Source: a virus. From it: a stretch of 41,730 bases of DNA. Within the stretch, counting starts at the first letter, position 1, and every line of letters starts with the position of its first letter. The notes beneath the pieces were generated by a model. The model had not been told where the DNA came from. It did not search any database and worked only from the letters and a program-made list of their open reading frames with translations. Below are positions 20,685 through 29,738 of this stretch, piece by piece. The DNA lies in IMG/VR virus record IMGVR_UViG_3300036791_001556, positions 1-41,730 of that record. One strand, written 5' to 3'. Position numbers and translations under genes: made by a program.

Positions 20685-21368
20685 ATGGAAGACGAGCAGT
20701 GGCGTGCGGTCGTCGGCTGGGAAGATGTGTACGAAGTTTCTGATCTGGGTCGCGTCCGTCGGGTCGCGCCGTATCCGACGTGGCAGGGCAAGAGCACGCG
20801 TATCAGCCACACGGGCCGGCCACTCGGAGAGCCGTCGATGCGTGTCCTGACGGCCATGCTCAAAGATGGACGGCCAACGGTGAGTCTGTCGCGGGGCGCT
20901 GGGACAATCCGCTGGTACTCGGTTCACACGCTGGTTGCCGAGGCCTTCTTGGGTATGAGGCCCACGGCGGCGCATACGGTCAACCACATAAACGGAGATC
21001 CGACCGACAACCGTGCCAGCAATCTCGAATGGCTGACCATGCGTGGCCAGCACGCGCACGCGCTTGAGAACGGGCTTCGCAATGCAGCCAGCTTTCGCAG
21101 TCTCAGCGACGAGCAGGCGCTTGAGATCTGGGAGCACCCCGAGATCAGCGGCCGCGAGTTCGCGCGGCGCTTTGACGTCAGTCCTGTGACGGTCTCGGGT
21201 ATTCGGCGTGGTCTTAGTTACCGCTGGGTGACGGGTGCCGCTCGAGCAGTTGAGGTGCGTATCTGGAATCAGTGTTCGCCTGAGTGCGGCTGCGATTGTC
21301 ACTACCGGGCGATTCCTTCCAGAGACGGGGTTCGCGGTCCCGGTGCCTTGCCTAAAGACATGGGCTAA
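20685..21368 (+). CDS. NUMOD4/HNH homing endonuclease
   Basis: 227 residues against the direction of the flanking head genes. The N-terminal WRAVVGWEDVYEVSDLGRVR is a NUMOD4 motif. The HNH core is VNHINGDPTDNRASNLEWLT (about 99-118). A helix-turn-helix, SDEQALEIWEHPEISGREFA then RRFDVSPVTVSGIRRG, follows, as in intron- or intergenic-type homing nucleases. The C-terminal CSPECGCDCH may bind zinc. It sits between capsid and scaffold genes, a common landing place. Its leader lacks the hairpin of the other two plus-strand HNH genes, so it is a separate lineage. Confidence 0.9.
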   Translation: MEDEQWRAVVGWEDVYEVSDLGRVRRVAPYPTWQGKSTRISHTGRPLGEPSMRVLTAMLKDGRPTVSLSRGAGTIRWYSVHTLVAEAFLGMRPTAAHTVNHINGDPTDNRASNLEWLTMRGQHAHALENGLRNAASFRSLSDEQALEIWEHPEISGREFARRFDVSPVTVSGIRRGLSYRWVTGAARAVEVRIWNQCSPECGCDCHYRAIPSRDGVRGPGALPKDMG

Positions 21369-21541
21369 CTCCGCATGGGACGCGCGTTGCGCGCCCGTTT
21401 GATGCCATCGCTCGAGGGACGGTGACGCTGCCGCGACCAGGGTTTAGCCTTGCGGCTGGGCGGATTTGGCACCAGCGGCTCGGCACCTGGCGTGCTACGT
21501 GAAACCCGAGCTGTCGAGCTCGAGCCGGACTGAGCGTCCAA
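21365..21541 (-). CDS. Small basic protein (58 aa, TTG start)
   Basis: The frame after TTG reads MDAQSGSSSTARVSRSTPGA, then EPLVPNPPSRKAKPWSRQRH, then a strongly basic end. AAAGGGG lies about 6 nt before the TTG, directly at the scaffold stop. Its TAG overlaps the HNH stop codon on the other strand, as if the HNH insertion ended at the gene's 3' edge. Low complexity makes it uncertain, but it fills the otherwise unexplained 180-bp gap. Confidence 0.4.
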   Translation of the reverse strand: MDAQSGSSSTARVSRSTPGAEPLVPNPPSRKAKPWSRQRHRPSSDGIKRARNARPMRS

Positions 21542-21552
21542 CGTTGTCCCCT

Positions 21553-22359
21553 TTAGCGCTGGGAATACTGGCGTCGCAGGATGGCGCTGACGTTGTCGTC
21601 GCCGAGCCCCTCGGTGGGTGATCCCTGACCGGGGTACAGCTCGGGCTCTTCGTAGCCGCCGCGCAGCTCGTTCAGCACGCTCTTGCGAAACACCGGGTCT
21701 TTTTTCAACTTCGCCTGAGCCTCGCGATAGCCGCGTTCGTACTCGAGGCGACCGTAGGTCTTGAGCGCTTCATCCACGATCAGTTTGCGGCCAGGCAGCC
21801 CCTGGCCAGCTTCGGGTAACTGCAGGATGCGCTCGCGTTCTTTCTGCGGCAGGGCGTTGACGATGGGGTCGATGGACACCGCGTCATGCTGGCGCCCGAC
21901 GTGGCCGAGCAGATTCAGGAGCTGGCCAGTCTGTTGCTGGCGCACCTGCTCGGTGTCCTCGCGCTCTTTGTCCTGCTGGGCGAATCGGTACGGGTCCTCG
22001 TCGCGTAACCGGCGCCGCTCTTCCGCGGCGGCTTCGCGATTACGACGCGCGGTCTCGCGGTCGCGCAGACTCTGGGCTTGACGTTCGACGCGCTGGTTCA
22101 GCTCCTCCTCGGTCAGCGTGACGACGCGCTGTGCTGGCGCGATGGGCTCGTGACCGTTCGACTCTTCGGACAGCGAAGCTTTATCAACCTGAGGCTGGTC
22201 CGTCTGATGGCCACGCGTATGCAAAAAGCGTGACCACCAGGACCGGTCTTTGGAGGGCTCCTCTTCCGCAGAATCCGACGGTGGCAGGGCCTCACCGGCA
22301 GGCGTGTTAGCCGCTGCTGGCTCGGGCGAAGGTGACTGGATCTCGGTCTGGTCAAGCAC
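21553..22359 (-). CDS. Scaffolding-like protein
   Basis: 268 residues starting with GTG. An acidic, Pro-rich N terminus is followed by a long charged coiled coil (LTEEELNQRVERQAQSLRDR, then ETARRNREAAAEERRRLRDE) and a helical C terminus with basic patches (KLKKDPVFRKSVLNELRGGY). This composition and the place directly upstream of the capsid gene are those of phage scaffolding proteins, which guide procapsid assembly and then leave. The match is by composition and position, not by a sequence motif. Confidence 0.7.
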   Translation of the reverse strand: MLDQTEIQSPSPEPAAANTPAGEALPPSDSAEEEPSKDRSWWSRFLHTRGHQTDQPQVDKASLSEESNGHEPIAPAQRVVTLTEEELNQRVERQAQSLRDRETARRNREAAAEERRRLRDEDPYRFAQQDKEREDTEQVRQQQTGQLLNLLGHVGRQHDAVSIDPIVNALPQKERERILQLPEAGQGLPGRKLIVDEALKTYGRLEYERGYREAQAKLKKDPVFRKSVLNELRGGYEEPELYPGQGSPTEGLGDDNVSAILRRQYSQR

Positions 22360-22369
22360 GGGTGTTCAG

Positions 22370-22417
22370 ATAACAAACAGCCCGACCACCCCGTGTCTAC
22401 GACGGGATGGCGGGCTG
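22370..22417 (-). terminator. Intrinsic terminator before the scaffold gene
   Basis: On the minus strand CAGCCCGCCATCCCGT pairs with ACGGGGTGGTCGGGCTG (one mismatch, one bulge) around a short loop, followed by TTTGTTAT. It follows the stop of the 22438-24258 gene and precedes the scaffold start, so it could end or reduce readthrough from the internal virion genes into the capsid genes. Confidence 0.75.
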
Positions 22418-22437
22418 CCGATTCGCAGTCTAACGCG

Positions 22438-24258
22438 TTAGCTGGACGGCTGGTAGGTGCCCCACGGATTGGCCGCGCCAGGCATCAGCGACGGGTCCAT
22501 GCCGGGGATGGGGTAGCTGGTCTGTGGCCCCGTGGGTGGCACGTAGCCGGGCATCAGCGCCATGTTCATGCCAGGGTTGGTGTAACTGGTCTGGCCGACA
22601 GGTGGCCCGGCCGGCTGTGCCAGTCCCGCGCCACCCGCCGTCGCGGCCTGAGCCTGAGCCTGAGCCGGTGCTGGTGCCCCAAAACCGTAGCCGTTCATGT
22701 TGAGCATGCTGTTCAGATCAGGCATGCCTGGCATGGGTGCCTGACCCGTGGGTCCGGGGATCTGCATGTGCATCGCCGCGGTCGGGCTGATGTTGGCCAG
22801 CGCGGCCGCGGCGCCCTGGCGGCCGACCTCCTGCAGATTAGGCAGGCTGTAGGTCGCGTTCTGCATGATCTGCGCAGGATTGACGTTCGGGAAGCCGCGC
22901 GGGCCGGGCGTGATGCCAGGCGTGGTCGCCGCGCCCGCGCCGACGGTGTACGGCAGCATCGACAGCACGTTGCGTTGTGCCGCGTCGCTGGCGTTCTGCG
23001 CCAGGGTGGCCGGCAACATGGCGGTCTGGGCCTGCTGGTAGCCCGTTTGTGCCTGCTGGTACTGCAGCGCGCTCTGAGCTTTGGCCTGAGCAGCCGCGAT
23101 GTCACCCTTGACTGGCTCGATGTTCTGGTTCCAGTACTGATCGAACTGCGAGGCCGCCTGGTCGCTGGTGATCTTGCCGGCTGCGACCTGCTGCTGGAGC
23201 GCTTGCTGCTGGGCCGTGGCCTGCTGCTGCAACTGGGCGGTCATGCGGCCCGGATCGGTTGGTGCGTACGCCGGGTTCGCGGCGGTCTGCATCGACTGCG
23301 TCGCCGGGTCCCAGTAGGTGTAGGTCGGGCCGGTGCCCGTGGTCAGCATGGTCGGCTGGTTGAGCTTGGCCGCGGCGGCCTGGTTCGTGATCTGGGTGCC
23401 CTGCAGGGTCGCCTGTTGCTGGGCGATATCCCCCGGTAGTTTGCCCAGCGTGGCCTGGGTCGTGGCCGCGGTATTGGCCGCCGTCGCCTGGGAACTGGCC
23501 GTTGTCGCCGCGGTCTGCGCCAGCTCGCCGGGCAGCTTGGCCTGGGCGATGGACAGGTTGCCCGCAGCTACGGCCTGGTCGGCCGAGGCCTTGTCGATGT
23601 TCGCTTGCGTGAGCTGGTTGGCGAGTGTTTGCTGTTGCTGCTTCAGTTGGATGTTGGTCGGGTCGGACAGCGCGGCGTTGTCGATCTGCTGTTTCTGTGC
23701 GTTGAGGGTGTCGAGGTTGGTCTTGGCTGTCGTCGCCTGGTCGGCGAGGGCCTGCTTTGCGGTCGACGCGTCGGTCTGGCTGTACGTTCCGTCCGGGTTT
23801 TTCTGCCAGACGCCGTTGGCGCCCATGTCGTAGACGCCGGCCTGCGCGAGGACCTGCTGCGGGGTCTGCACTCGCGTCGCGCTCGTCGAGAGCTTCTGGT
23901 TCCGGCTCTGTCCGTCTGGGCTCAGCTCGATAGAACTGCCGTCGCCGAAGCTGTAGGTCTGAAAGCCTTGCGGGTCAGCGAGCGCGCTACCAGGGGGATA
24001 CGGCTGGCCGCTGACATCCTTGCCGTTGGCATCCTTACTTCCAGCGGGGTACTTTGCACCGGCCGGCAGCTTGACCGTGACGTCGGCTGGGGTTCCAACC
24101 TGGCCCCTGTGATCCGCCGCGAACTGCGCGATGATCGCGTCGCGCGCACTCGTATCGGGCGCGGCGGGCGTCGTGTCGGCCGCGGCCTGCGGTTGTTGAT
24201 CAAACGGGTTGACGTAGCCCGGTTCCCACGGCCACGGGTTGCCCTGGTTGTCTGGCAT
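22438..24258 (-). CDS. Large Ala/Gln-rich internal virion protein (606 aa)
   Basis: Starts MPDNQGNPWPWEPGYVNPFD with AAGGAG before the ATG; the upstream open frame is antisense-like and discarded. The N-terminal third has a small globular part (YSFGDGSSIELSPDGQSRNQ). The centre is a long helical region rich in Gln, Ala and Thr (NIQLKQQQQTLANQLTQANI), and the C terminus is Pro/Gly/Met rich with repeated PGMxxxLMPG segments. Such proteins are typical of the inner core ejected by short-tailed phages. No enzyme motif is seen. Confidence 0.6.
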   Translation of the reverse strand: MPDNQGNPWPWEPGYVNPFDQQPQAAADTTPAAPDTSARDAIIAQFAADHRGQVGTPADVTVKLPAGAKYPAGSKDANGKDVSGQPYPPGSALADPQGFQTYSFGDGSSIELSPDGQSRNQKLSTSATRVQTPQQVLAQAGVYDMGANGVWQKNPDGTYSQTDASTAKQALADQATTAKTNLDTLNAQKQQIDNAALSDPTNIQLKQQQQTLANQLTQANIDKASADQAVAAGNLSIAQAKLPGELAQTAATTASSQATAANTAATTQATLGKLPGDIAQQQATLQGTQITNQAAAAKLNQPTMLTTGTGPTYTYWDPATQSMQTAANPAYAPTDPGRMTAQLQQQATAQQQALQQQVAAGKITSDQAASQFDQYWNQNIEPVKGDIAAAQAKAQSALQYQQAQTGYQQAQTAMLPATLAQNASDAAQRNVLSMLPYTVGAGAATTPGITPGPRGFPNVNPAQIMQNATYSLPNLQEVGRQGAAAALANISPTAAMHMQIPGPTGQAPMPGMPDLNSMLNMNGYGFGAPAPAQAQAQAATAGGAGLAQPAGPPVGQTSYTNPGMNMALMPGYVPPTGPQTSYPIPGMDPSLMPGAANPWGTYQPSS

Positions 24259-24268
24259 GACGACTCCT

Positions 24269-27200
24269 TCAGGAAACCTTCGCCGGCGGCGGCGTAATGA
24301 CCCTGGCCGGTGATATGACCTTCGCCGGCGGCGTAATGACCCTGGCCGGTGATACGACCCTGGGCTGCGGTGCGGTCGCAGCCCCGCCCGTTGGCGCGCC
24401 GAGGCTGGTGACGAAATTCTTGAACTGGCCCCCCAATTTGCTCTGCGGGATGAACGACTCGCCAAGCTGACTGGCCTGGTACCCCAGATCCTTCTGGGCC
24501 GCGGCTGCCGCCGGGGCATACGCGCCGCCCATGTTCTTGACGTCGCCGACCATTCCTAGGACGTCCTGGAAATTGCGGATCCACGATTCGTCATACACGT
24601 GGCCAATGTAGGACGCTGCGGTCAATTTGGCCGTTTGGCCGATGTCGCCGTGACCATCCCGCATGCCCTCGTACAGCGAGGTCGACTGCGCCAGTGGCTC
24701 AGCTGCCGGCCCCAGGAACTTGAGCGGTACCCAATAGCCCGCCAGACGAATGCTGTTGGCGGGCGCACCACCCTGCGGTCGACTACCGGTGATGTTGCCC
24801 TGCTGCGCCTCGGCCATGCCGATGCCAGCCAGACCAATGCCGAACAGGTTGCGTGCCACCCGTTGGTTGACTGGGGTGACGGCCTCGTTGACCTGACCGG
24901 ACGCGTACGGTCCACGCAGGAACGCGGGCGCAGACTCCGGCAGCCTGGCGCGCGCCACGTCGGCCGCGGTGCCCAGCACTCCCACGGGCGAGATCTCGGT
25001 GCCAAAGGTGCCCACGTTGTAGGCCCGCCGGAAGAATGGCAGCAGGACCTGGCCCGCTACGTTCAGTGCCGGATTGGTCTGCTTGACTTCTTGAATGATG
25101 TTGGAGATGAGTTTGCCGGTCGTGCCGTACTGGCCGCCCCGTGCCGCCCACTGGGCACCCACCTTGGCGGCCTCTTCGGGCGTGGCACCCTGGCCCAGCG
25201 CTCCACCCCGGCCGATGCCCGCCGAGATGTCGGCCAGCACACCGTGCGTGCGCACGAAGCCCTGAAGTCCGGCGGCGATCGCGCGCTGCAGGGGTGTAGC
25301 GGCGATGACGTCGGGGCCTGGTCGGAAGCCGTACGTGCCCTGCGCGCCGCCGGTGAGCGCGGATTCCCAGTTGGTGCCGTAGCGCATGCCCTGCAGGGCC
25401 AGCCCGGTGGTCTCGGCCAGGTTGTCCATCACGCCACCCAGCCCCGCGCCGATGTCACCTGGCCGCCCCTTGGCGAGCGCGCTGAGCGCACCGATCGTGC
25501 CACGCGTCGCTATCTGCATCAAGGGACTGAGCGCGACGGTCGCCTCGGTGTTGGTTGCGCCGCCAGCCATCGAGCCGGTCCTCTCTGTCTGCAGCCAGTC
25601 GAGCAGGCTGGGCGGCTTGCCCTCGACGTCGGCCGTCAGGAAGCGGGATCCCTCACCAGGGTTCCCCGTGCGGATCAGTTGATCGAGCGTGTCCTGGGCC
25701 GCCTGCGCTTGCGGAGAGCCGGCGCCCAGCGCCTGGTCGATGCGTTCGTACGCGGTCTGCATGGTGTCGGGCCGGATGCCGGCCTTCAGGAAGCCGGTGG
25801 GCAACGCTTCAGCGGCTGGGCCAGCCGTGGCCTCCGCGAAGGGCTGCGCGCTCGGCAGGGCATTGCCGGCTCTGGCGAACACGTCTGACCAGGGCGCCTG
25901 CGCGGGTGACACGTTGGCTTCGATCGCCTGCGCCGCGTTGATGGCCTGGCGCGTCTGGGCGATGTCGTTGATGTCGGCGGTGGGGTTGGCGGCATACCGT
26001 TCGGCGATCTGCTGATAGAGCGGTGTCCCTGCAACGGCTCGTTCGGCTGCGGTTGCGGGAGCGCCCGCCTCGGCTGCCGTTCTGGGTGGGGCACCAGTCA
26101 CCGCGTTGGTGACGGCCTGGATCGCTTCGCTGCTGACCGGGTTCTCCCGCATCCACTGCTGCAGCATGCCGGCAATCTCTGACGCCGGTGCCGCGCCGGC
26201 CTCGCTGGCCGCGGTCGCGAGTTGCCGCACCTGTCCGATCTGCTCTTCGGGATAGGCACTCAGCGCCTGTAGCGCTTGCTGCAATTGGCCGGCGCCGGTC
26301 GTGGCCGGCTGACCACCCGCGCCGAAGGGGACCTCTTGTGCGAGGCGTGCGGCGTACGCGTCGGCCGACTCACCCGGCAGACGCGTCGAGGCATACGCCA
26401 GCTCGGGCCTCGACAAGATATCCAGGCCGCCGAGAGCTCGAGAGAGCAGCGGGCCGGCGGCGGAGCCCACGGCACCCGCGCCGCCACCCAACAGGCCGCC
26501 GCCGAGAGCCGAGGTCAGCACGTCTTGCACGTTGCCGCCCTCGGCACCGCTGGTGCCACCACCGATCAGCGCACCTTCGGCTGCCCTCATGCCGATGGTC
26601 CCCAGAGCACCGCCGCCAAGCAGATCGGCCACGGGGGCGGCGGCGGCGCTACCGAACGGCAGCAGCGCGAGCAACGTGGGGTCGGTTATGCCCTGTGCCA
26701 GCATCGTGCTTAGTGCGCCCACCGGCAACCCCGCCACGTTGGCGTTGCCGATGGGATTGTTCTGGGCGATCGCCTGGTTCTTGAGCGCGTTGGCCTGACG
26801 GTAGAGGTCGAGCGAACCGGCGGGCAGCAGCGATGGGCCTCCCTGTGCGTTCTCGACGGCGGCCTGCATGAGTTGCTGGCCGAGGGGTGAGGTCGCCGCG
26901 CCGAGCAGGTCTTGCTGCGCACCCTGGCCGGCTTGACCGAGCAGTCCGCTCACGTCGTAGCCGGCCTGCTGGACGATCTGCGCGGCCTGGTCGGGCGCTT
27001 GCTGGATGAGGGAACTCAGGTCCTGGCCGGAGGACTGGGCGGTCTGGACGAGGTCCTGTGCCTTGCTGCTGACATCCGGCATCTGATTGCGTAGACCGGT
27101 CGTGTCGTAGCCCGCTTGCTGGGCGGCGTCCAGCAGGCTCTGGATGTCACCCCCGCCGGCCTGCTGTGCCTGATTGAGCACGTCCTGAGCACCACCGGTC

Positions 27201-29083
27201 ACGTCGCTCAGGCCTGAGGACAGCTTGGCCTTCTGCGAGTCCAGCCAGTTGCTGGCCCCCGAGGTGGCGTCCTGCGCGGTCTGGGAGCCCGTGTCGAGCA
27301 CCGCGCTCATCGTGTCCTGTGCCTGCTGACTGAGGCCACCAGCGGTCTGCTGTGCGGTGCTGAGGGCCTGCTGTGCTGTGCCGCCCACGGCGTTCGCCAC
27401 GCCTGCCCCGCTCAGCGGGTGGTCGGCGAAGATCGCGGCTCGAGGATCCCCCATCCCTAGCCCCGGAATCTGGCTGGGGGTGAACCATTCCTTCCCCTGG
27501 GCTGCCTTCAGGTCCGTCGCCGAGGTGCCGAGGTGGAACTGGCCGGTGTCCGAGTTGTAGCCGTCCACGTAGAAGTAGTGGCCGGGCGTGTCGATGATGA
27601 CCGGGTTGCCGCTCGAGGCGTCACCCGCGACCTGCGACCAGTCGACGCCCTGGCTCATGTGCGTGGCGATGCCCAGCTTGTTCAGCAGCGACACTTCGCT
27701 CGAGGGGCCAGCCATGCCCTGACCAGGGTTCCAGCCGACCTGCGCGGCGAGTTGCTTGGCCTCGTCCACGGTCGGGTTGCGACCGAACGTCTCGGCGAAC
27801 GCCATGGCCGCCGCTGGGCCACAGAACGCCATCGCGTCGCCCGAGCTCAGCCCCATAGCGAACTGCGAGGTCCTCGCCGCGGCCGCCTGCGCCGTATCGC
27901 TCGCGGTGTTGACCGCTTGCAAGCCGGTGTCGGCGGCATTCTGTGCGCCTTGCTGCGCACCCTGGATGACGTTCTTGGCCCCACCCAGGATGGTGTTCAG
28001 GTACTGTTGCGTCTCCTGCCACGGCTGCCCGGCGTTGAGTTGTTGGACGGCCTTGTCACCGCCGTTGTAGGCCGCCAGCGCCTTGCTCCAGTCGCCGCCG
28101 TACTGGTCCAACAGGTTGCTCATCATCTTGGCCGCGCCCGGCAGCGCCGAGGTGGGATCCCACGGGTTGACGCCGTACTGTTTCGCGGTCGCGGGCATGA
28201 ACTGGGCGATTCCCTGGGCGCCAGCGCTCGAGCCAGCCTGCGGGTTGAAGCCGGACTCCTGCTGGATCTGTCTGGCGAAGATGTCCGGGTCGATACCCGC
28301 GTTGATGGCTGCCTGGCGTGTCTGGTCGATCAGGTCGCCGGGCGTGTTCGCCGTCGGTCCCTGGATGCCCAGCGACTGCACGGTCTGCTGTGCGCCCTGA
28401 GCTCCCTGCTGTACGGCCTGCTGAGCTTGCTGCGGTGCGTTGGCCATCGCTGTGCTGAGCTGGTTGCTGAACTGCCCCATGTCCGCGCCCGCGGCGTCGG
28501 CCGCTCCCAGTGCCGCGCCGACCACGTTGCCCCCTGCCGATTGCAGGTGCTGGTTGAGTGCCTGCGTGAACTGCCCCATGTCGGCACCCGCCGCGTCCGC
28601 CGCGCCCATCGCCGCCCCGATCGGATCGAAGGCCTGTCCAGCGCTCGTCGACGGAGTCGGAGGAGGTGAGGGAGGTGGTGGCCCAGTGTCCGTCGGAGCC
28701 GGCGCGGGTGTCGGCGTTTGATCTGGAGCGGGCGCAATGATGTCCGCTGGAGCCGGCGTCACGTCCGGCGGCGGTGCGCTCAGGTCCGGTGGTGGCGGCG
28801 GTGGTGGAGGTGGGATGTCGGGTGGTGGCGGCGGCGGCGGAGGTGCCGTGTCCATCGGCGCCGGAGCCGGAGCAGGAGCTGGCTCGGGTGGTGGTGGTGG
28901 TGGGGCGGGTGCTGGCTCCTCCGGCTGAGTTGGCACTGGAGCCGGTGGAGCCAACGCGTCCTGCACGCCCTGGCTGATGTCGCCACCGATACTGGCAATC
29001 TTCTCGCCCGCGGCGTCCGCGAACTGGCCCGCCGACCAGTTGTTCCACAAGTCCGACGGCACATCAGGAAGGAGGTCAGCCAT
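24269..29083 (-). CDS. Giant internal virion protein with transglycosylase and cysteine-peptidase modules
   Basis: 1604 residues, the largest gene. In order: a short helix; a Pro-rich region (about 46-146); two 33-residue repeats (156-221); an SLT lysozyme domain (DIFARQIQQESGFNP with Glu276, GAQGIAQFMPATA, AAYNGGD); and a papain/C39-like peptidase (DAMAFCGPAAAMAFAETF with Cys421, DTPGHYFYVDGYN with His502 and a likely acidic/Asn partner). Hundreds of residues of amphipathic Ala/Gln/Ser helices follow, with hydrophobic glycine-rich stretches at about 780-900. By analogy with T7-type ejection proteins it probably drills the cell wall and forms a trans-envelope channel. GGAAGG precedes the ATG. 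Confidence 0.8.
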   Translation of the reverse strand: MADLLPDVPSDLWNNWSAGQFADAAGEKIASIGGDISQGVQDALAPPAPVPTQPEEPAPAPPPPPPEPAPAPAPAPMDTAPPPPPPPPDIPPPPPPPPPDLSAPPPDVTPAPADIIAPAPDQTPTPAPAPTDTGPPPPSPPPTPSTSAGQAFDPIGAAMGAADAAGADMGQFTQALNQHLQSAGGNVVGAALGAADAAGADMGQFSNQLSTAMANAPQQAQQAVQQGAQGAQQTVQSLGIQGPTANTPGDLIDQTRQAAINAGIDPDIFARQIQQESGFNPQAGSSAGAQGIAQFMPATAKQYGVNPWDPTSALPGAAKMMSNLLDQYGGDWSKALAAYNGGDKAVQQLNAGQPWQETQQYLNTILGGAKNVIQGAQQGAQNAADTGLQAVNTASDTAQAAAARTSQFAMGLSSGDAMAFCGPAAAMAFAETFGRNPTVDEAKQLAAQVGWNPGQGMAGPSSEVSLLNKLGIATHMSQGVDWSQVAGDASSGNPVIIDTPGHYFYVDGYNSDTGQFHLGTSATDLKAAQGKEWFTPSQIPGLGMGDPRAAIFADHPLSGAGVANAVGGTAQQALSTAQQTAGGLSQQAQDTMSAVLDTGSQTAQDATSGASNWLDSQKAKLSSGLSDVTGGAQDVLNQAQQAGGGDIQSLLDAAQQAGYDTTGLRNQMPDVSSKAQDLVQTAQSSGQDLSSLIQQAPDQAAQIVQQAGYDVSGLLGQAGQGAQQDLLGAATSPLGQQLMQAAVENAQGGPSLLPAGSLDLYRQANALKNQAIAQNNPIGNANVAGLPVGALSTMLAQGITDPTLLALLPFGSAAAAPVADLLGGGALGTIGMRAAEGALIGGGTSGAEGGNVQDVLTSALGGGLLGGGAGAVGSAAGPLLSRALGGLDILSRPELAYASTRLPGESADAYAARLAQEVPFGAGGQPATTGAGQLQQALQALSAYPEEQIGQVRQLATAASEAGAAPASEIAGMLQQWMRENPVSSEAIQAVTNAVTGAPPRTAAEAGAPATAAERAVAGTPLYQQIAERYAANPTADINDIAQTRQAINAAQAIEANVSPAQAPWSDVFARAGNALPSAQPFAEATAGPAAEALPTGFLKAGIRPDTMQTAYERIDQALGAGSPQAQAAQDTLDQLIRTGNPGEGSRFLTADVEGKPPSLLDWLQTERTGSMAGGATNTEATVALSPLMQIATRGTIGALSALAKGRPGDIGAGLGGVMDNLAETTGLALQGMRYGTNWESALTGGAQGTYGFRPGPDVIAATPLQRAIAAGLQGFVRTHGVLADISAGIGRGGALGQGATPEEAAKVGAQWAARGGQYGTTGKLISNIIQEVKQTNPALNVAGQVLLPFFRRAYNVGTFGTEISPVGVLGTAADVARARLPESAPAFLRGPYASGQVNEAVTPVNQRVARNLFGIGLAGIGMAEAQQGNITGSRPQGGAPANSIRLAGYWVPLKFLGPAAEPLAQSTSLYEGMRDGHGDIGQTAKLTAASYIGHVYDESWIRNFQDVLGMVGDVKNMGGAYAPAAAAAQKDLGYQASQLGESFIPQSKLGGQFKNFVTSLGAPTGGAATAPQPRVVSPARVITPPAKVISPARVITPPPAKVS
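24277..24358. repeat. Tandem repeat, two ~40-bp units
   Basis: Two near-identical units each beginning CCTTCGCCGGCGGC, offset by 42 bp and differing by one 3-bp deletion. They encode SPARVITPPAKVI twice at the extreme C terminus of the 1604-aa protein, so the repeat changes the tail length in frame. Confidence 0.85.
28421..28618 (-). repeat. 33-residue tandem duplication in the giant protein
   Basis: Two 99-bp units encode IGAAMGAADAAGADMGQF and VGAALGAADAAGADMGQF with different codons in places, so the duplication is old or is under protein-level selection. Confidence 0.75.
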
Positions 29084-29097
29084 AATCCTTCCTACCG

Positions 29098-29153
29098 AGA
29101 CTCCCGCACCGCGTTACCGGCCGGGAGTCTGGCACCACAGGAGGTGACCTGCG
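29098..29153 (+). promoter_or_regulatory. Structured leader of the second HNH gene
   Basis: A perfect 9-bp stem AGACTCCCG / CGGGAGTCT (29098-29106 and 29122-29130), a 15-nt loop, a 3-nt gap, then ACCACAGGAG-GTG-ACCTGCG and the ATG at 29154. The layout equals that at 11565-11620 while the stem sequence is unrelated. Confidence 0.6.
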
Positions 29154-29738
29154 ATGCGGGATGAGTCTACGGGCCAGTTCGTTGGAGGGCCAAGGGTGCG
29201 GTGTACCTGCGCCTGGTGTGGCACCTCGTTCGAGAGGCCGGTTCATGAAGGAACTGGCAACCGCTATTGTTCGACGGAGCATTACCACCTCGCGCGCGGT
29301 CATGCTCCCGTCGAAGAGCGGTTTTGGTGCCGCGTCATTCAGCGGCGGAATGGATGCTGGTCGTGGACCGGTGAGCGTGCTAAGTATGGCTACGGTATCT
29401 TGAAACGGAACGATGGGAAGCGAGTGCTGGCGCATCGCCTTTCCTGGGAGTTGCACTACGGTCCAATTCCCGCCGGCTTGAAGGTGTTGCATGGCTGCGA
29501 CAACCCGCCGTGCACCAACCCTGCTCATCTGCGACTTGGTACACAGGGAGACAATGTGGCCGACATGATGCGCAGAGGCCGGAAGAACGGTCCCGGCCAC
29601 GTCATCGCTCGAACGTACCTCTCGGTCATCTGGTGGCTGCTAAACCAACCGGAAGTTGCCTGCCGAAGACCCTGCTGCGTACTTGGGGAGGCTGGACTGG
29701 AACATTTTGTTGATGTCGCCGGGGGCCCATCCCATTGA
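29154..29738 (+). CDS. HNH homing-type endonuclease
   Basis: 194 residues on the strand opposite to the virion genes. An N-terminal zinc ribbon (RCTCAWCGTSFERP, YCSTEHYH), then FWCRVIQRRNGCWSWTGERA and the HNH core VLHGCDNPPCTNPAHLRLGT. It aligns with the HNH at 11621 (GPIP-x-G, VLH-x-CDNPPC, MADM / VADM). Similarity ends near RGRKNGPG (about 29600). The frame then runs 99 bp antisense into the 3' end of the neighbouring gene, so the last 40 residues are probably acquired by insertion and not functional. Confidence 0.87.
   Translation: MRDESTGQFVGGPRVRCTCAWCGTSFERPVHEGTGNRYCSTEHYHLARGHAPVEERFWCRVIQRRNGCWSWTGERAKYGYGILKRNDGKRVLAHRLSWELHYGPIPAGLKVLHGCDNPPCTNPAHLRLGTQGDNVADMMRRGRKNGPGHVIARTYLSVIWWLLNQPEVACRRPCCVLGEAGLEHFVDVAGGPSH

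Noticed and set aside
27533-28669. 378-codon plus-strand open frame
   Set aside because: It is a shadow of the giant internal virion protein, whose domains are clear on the minus strand.
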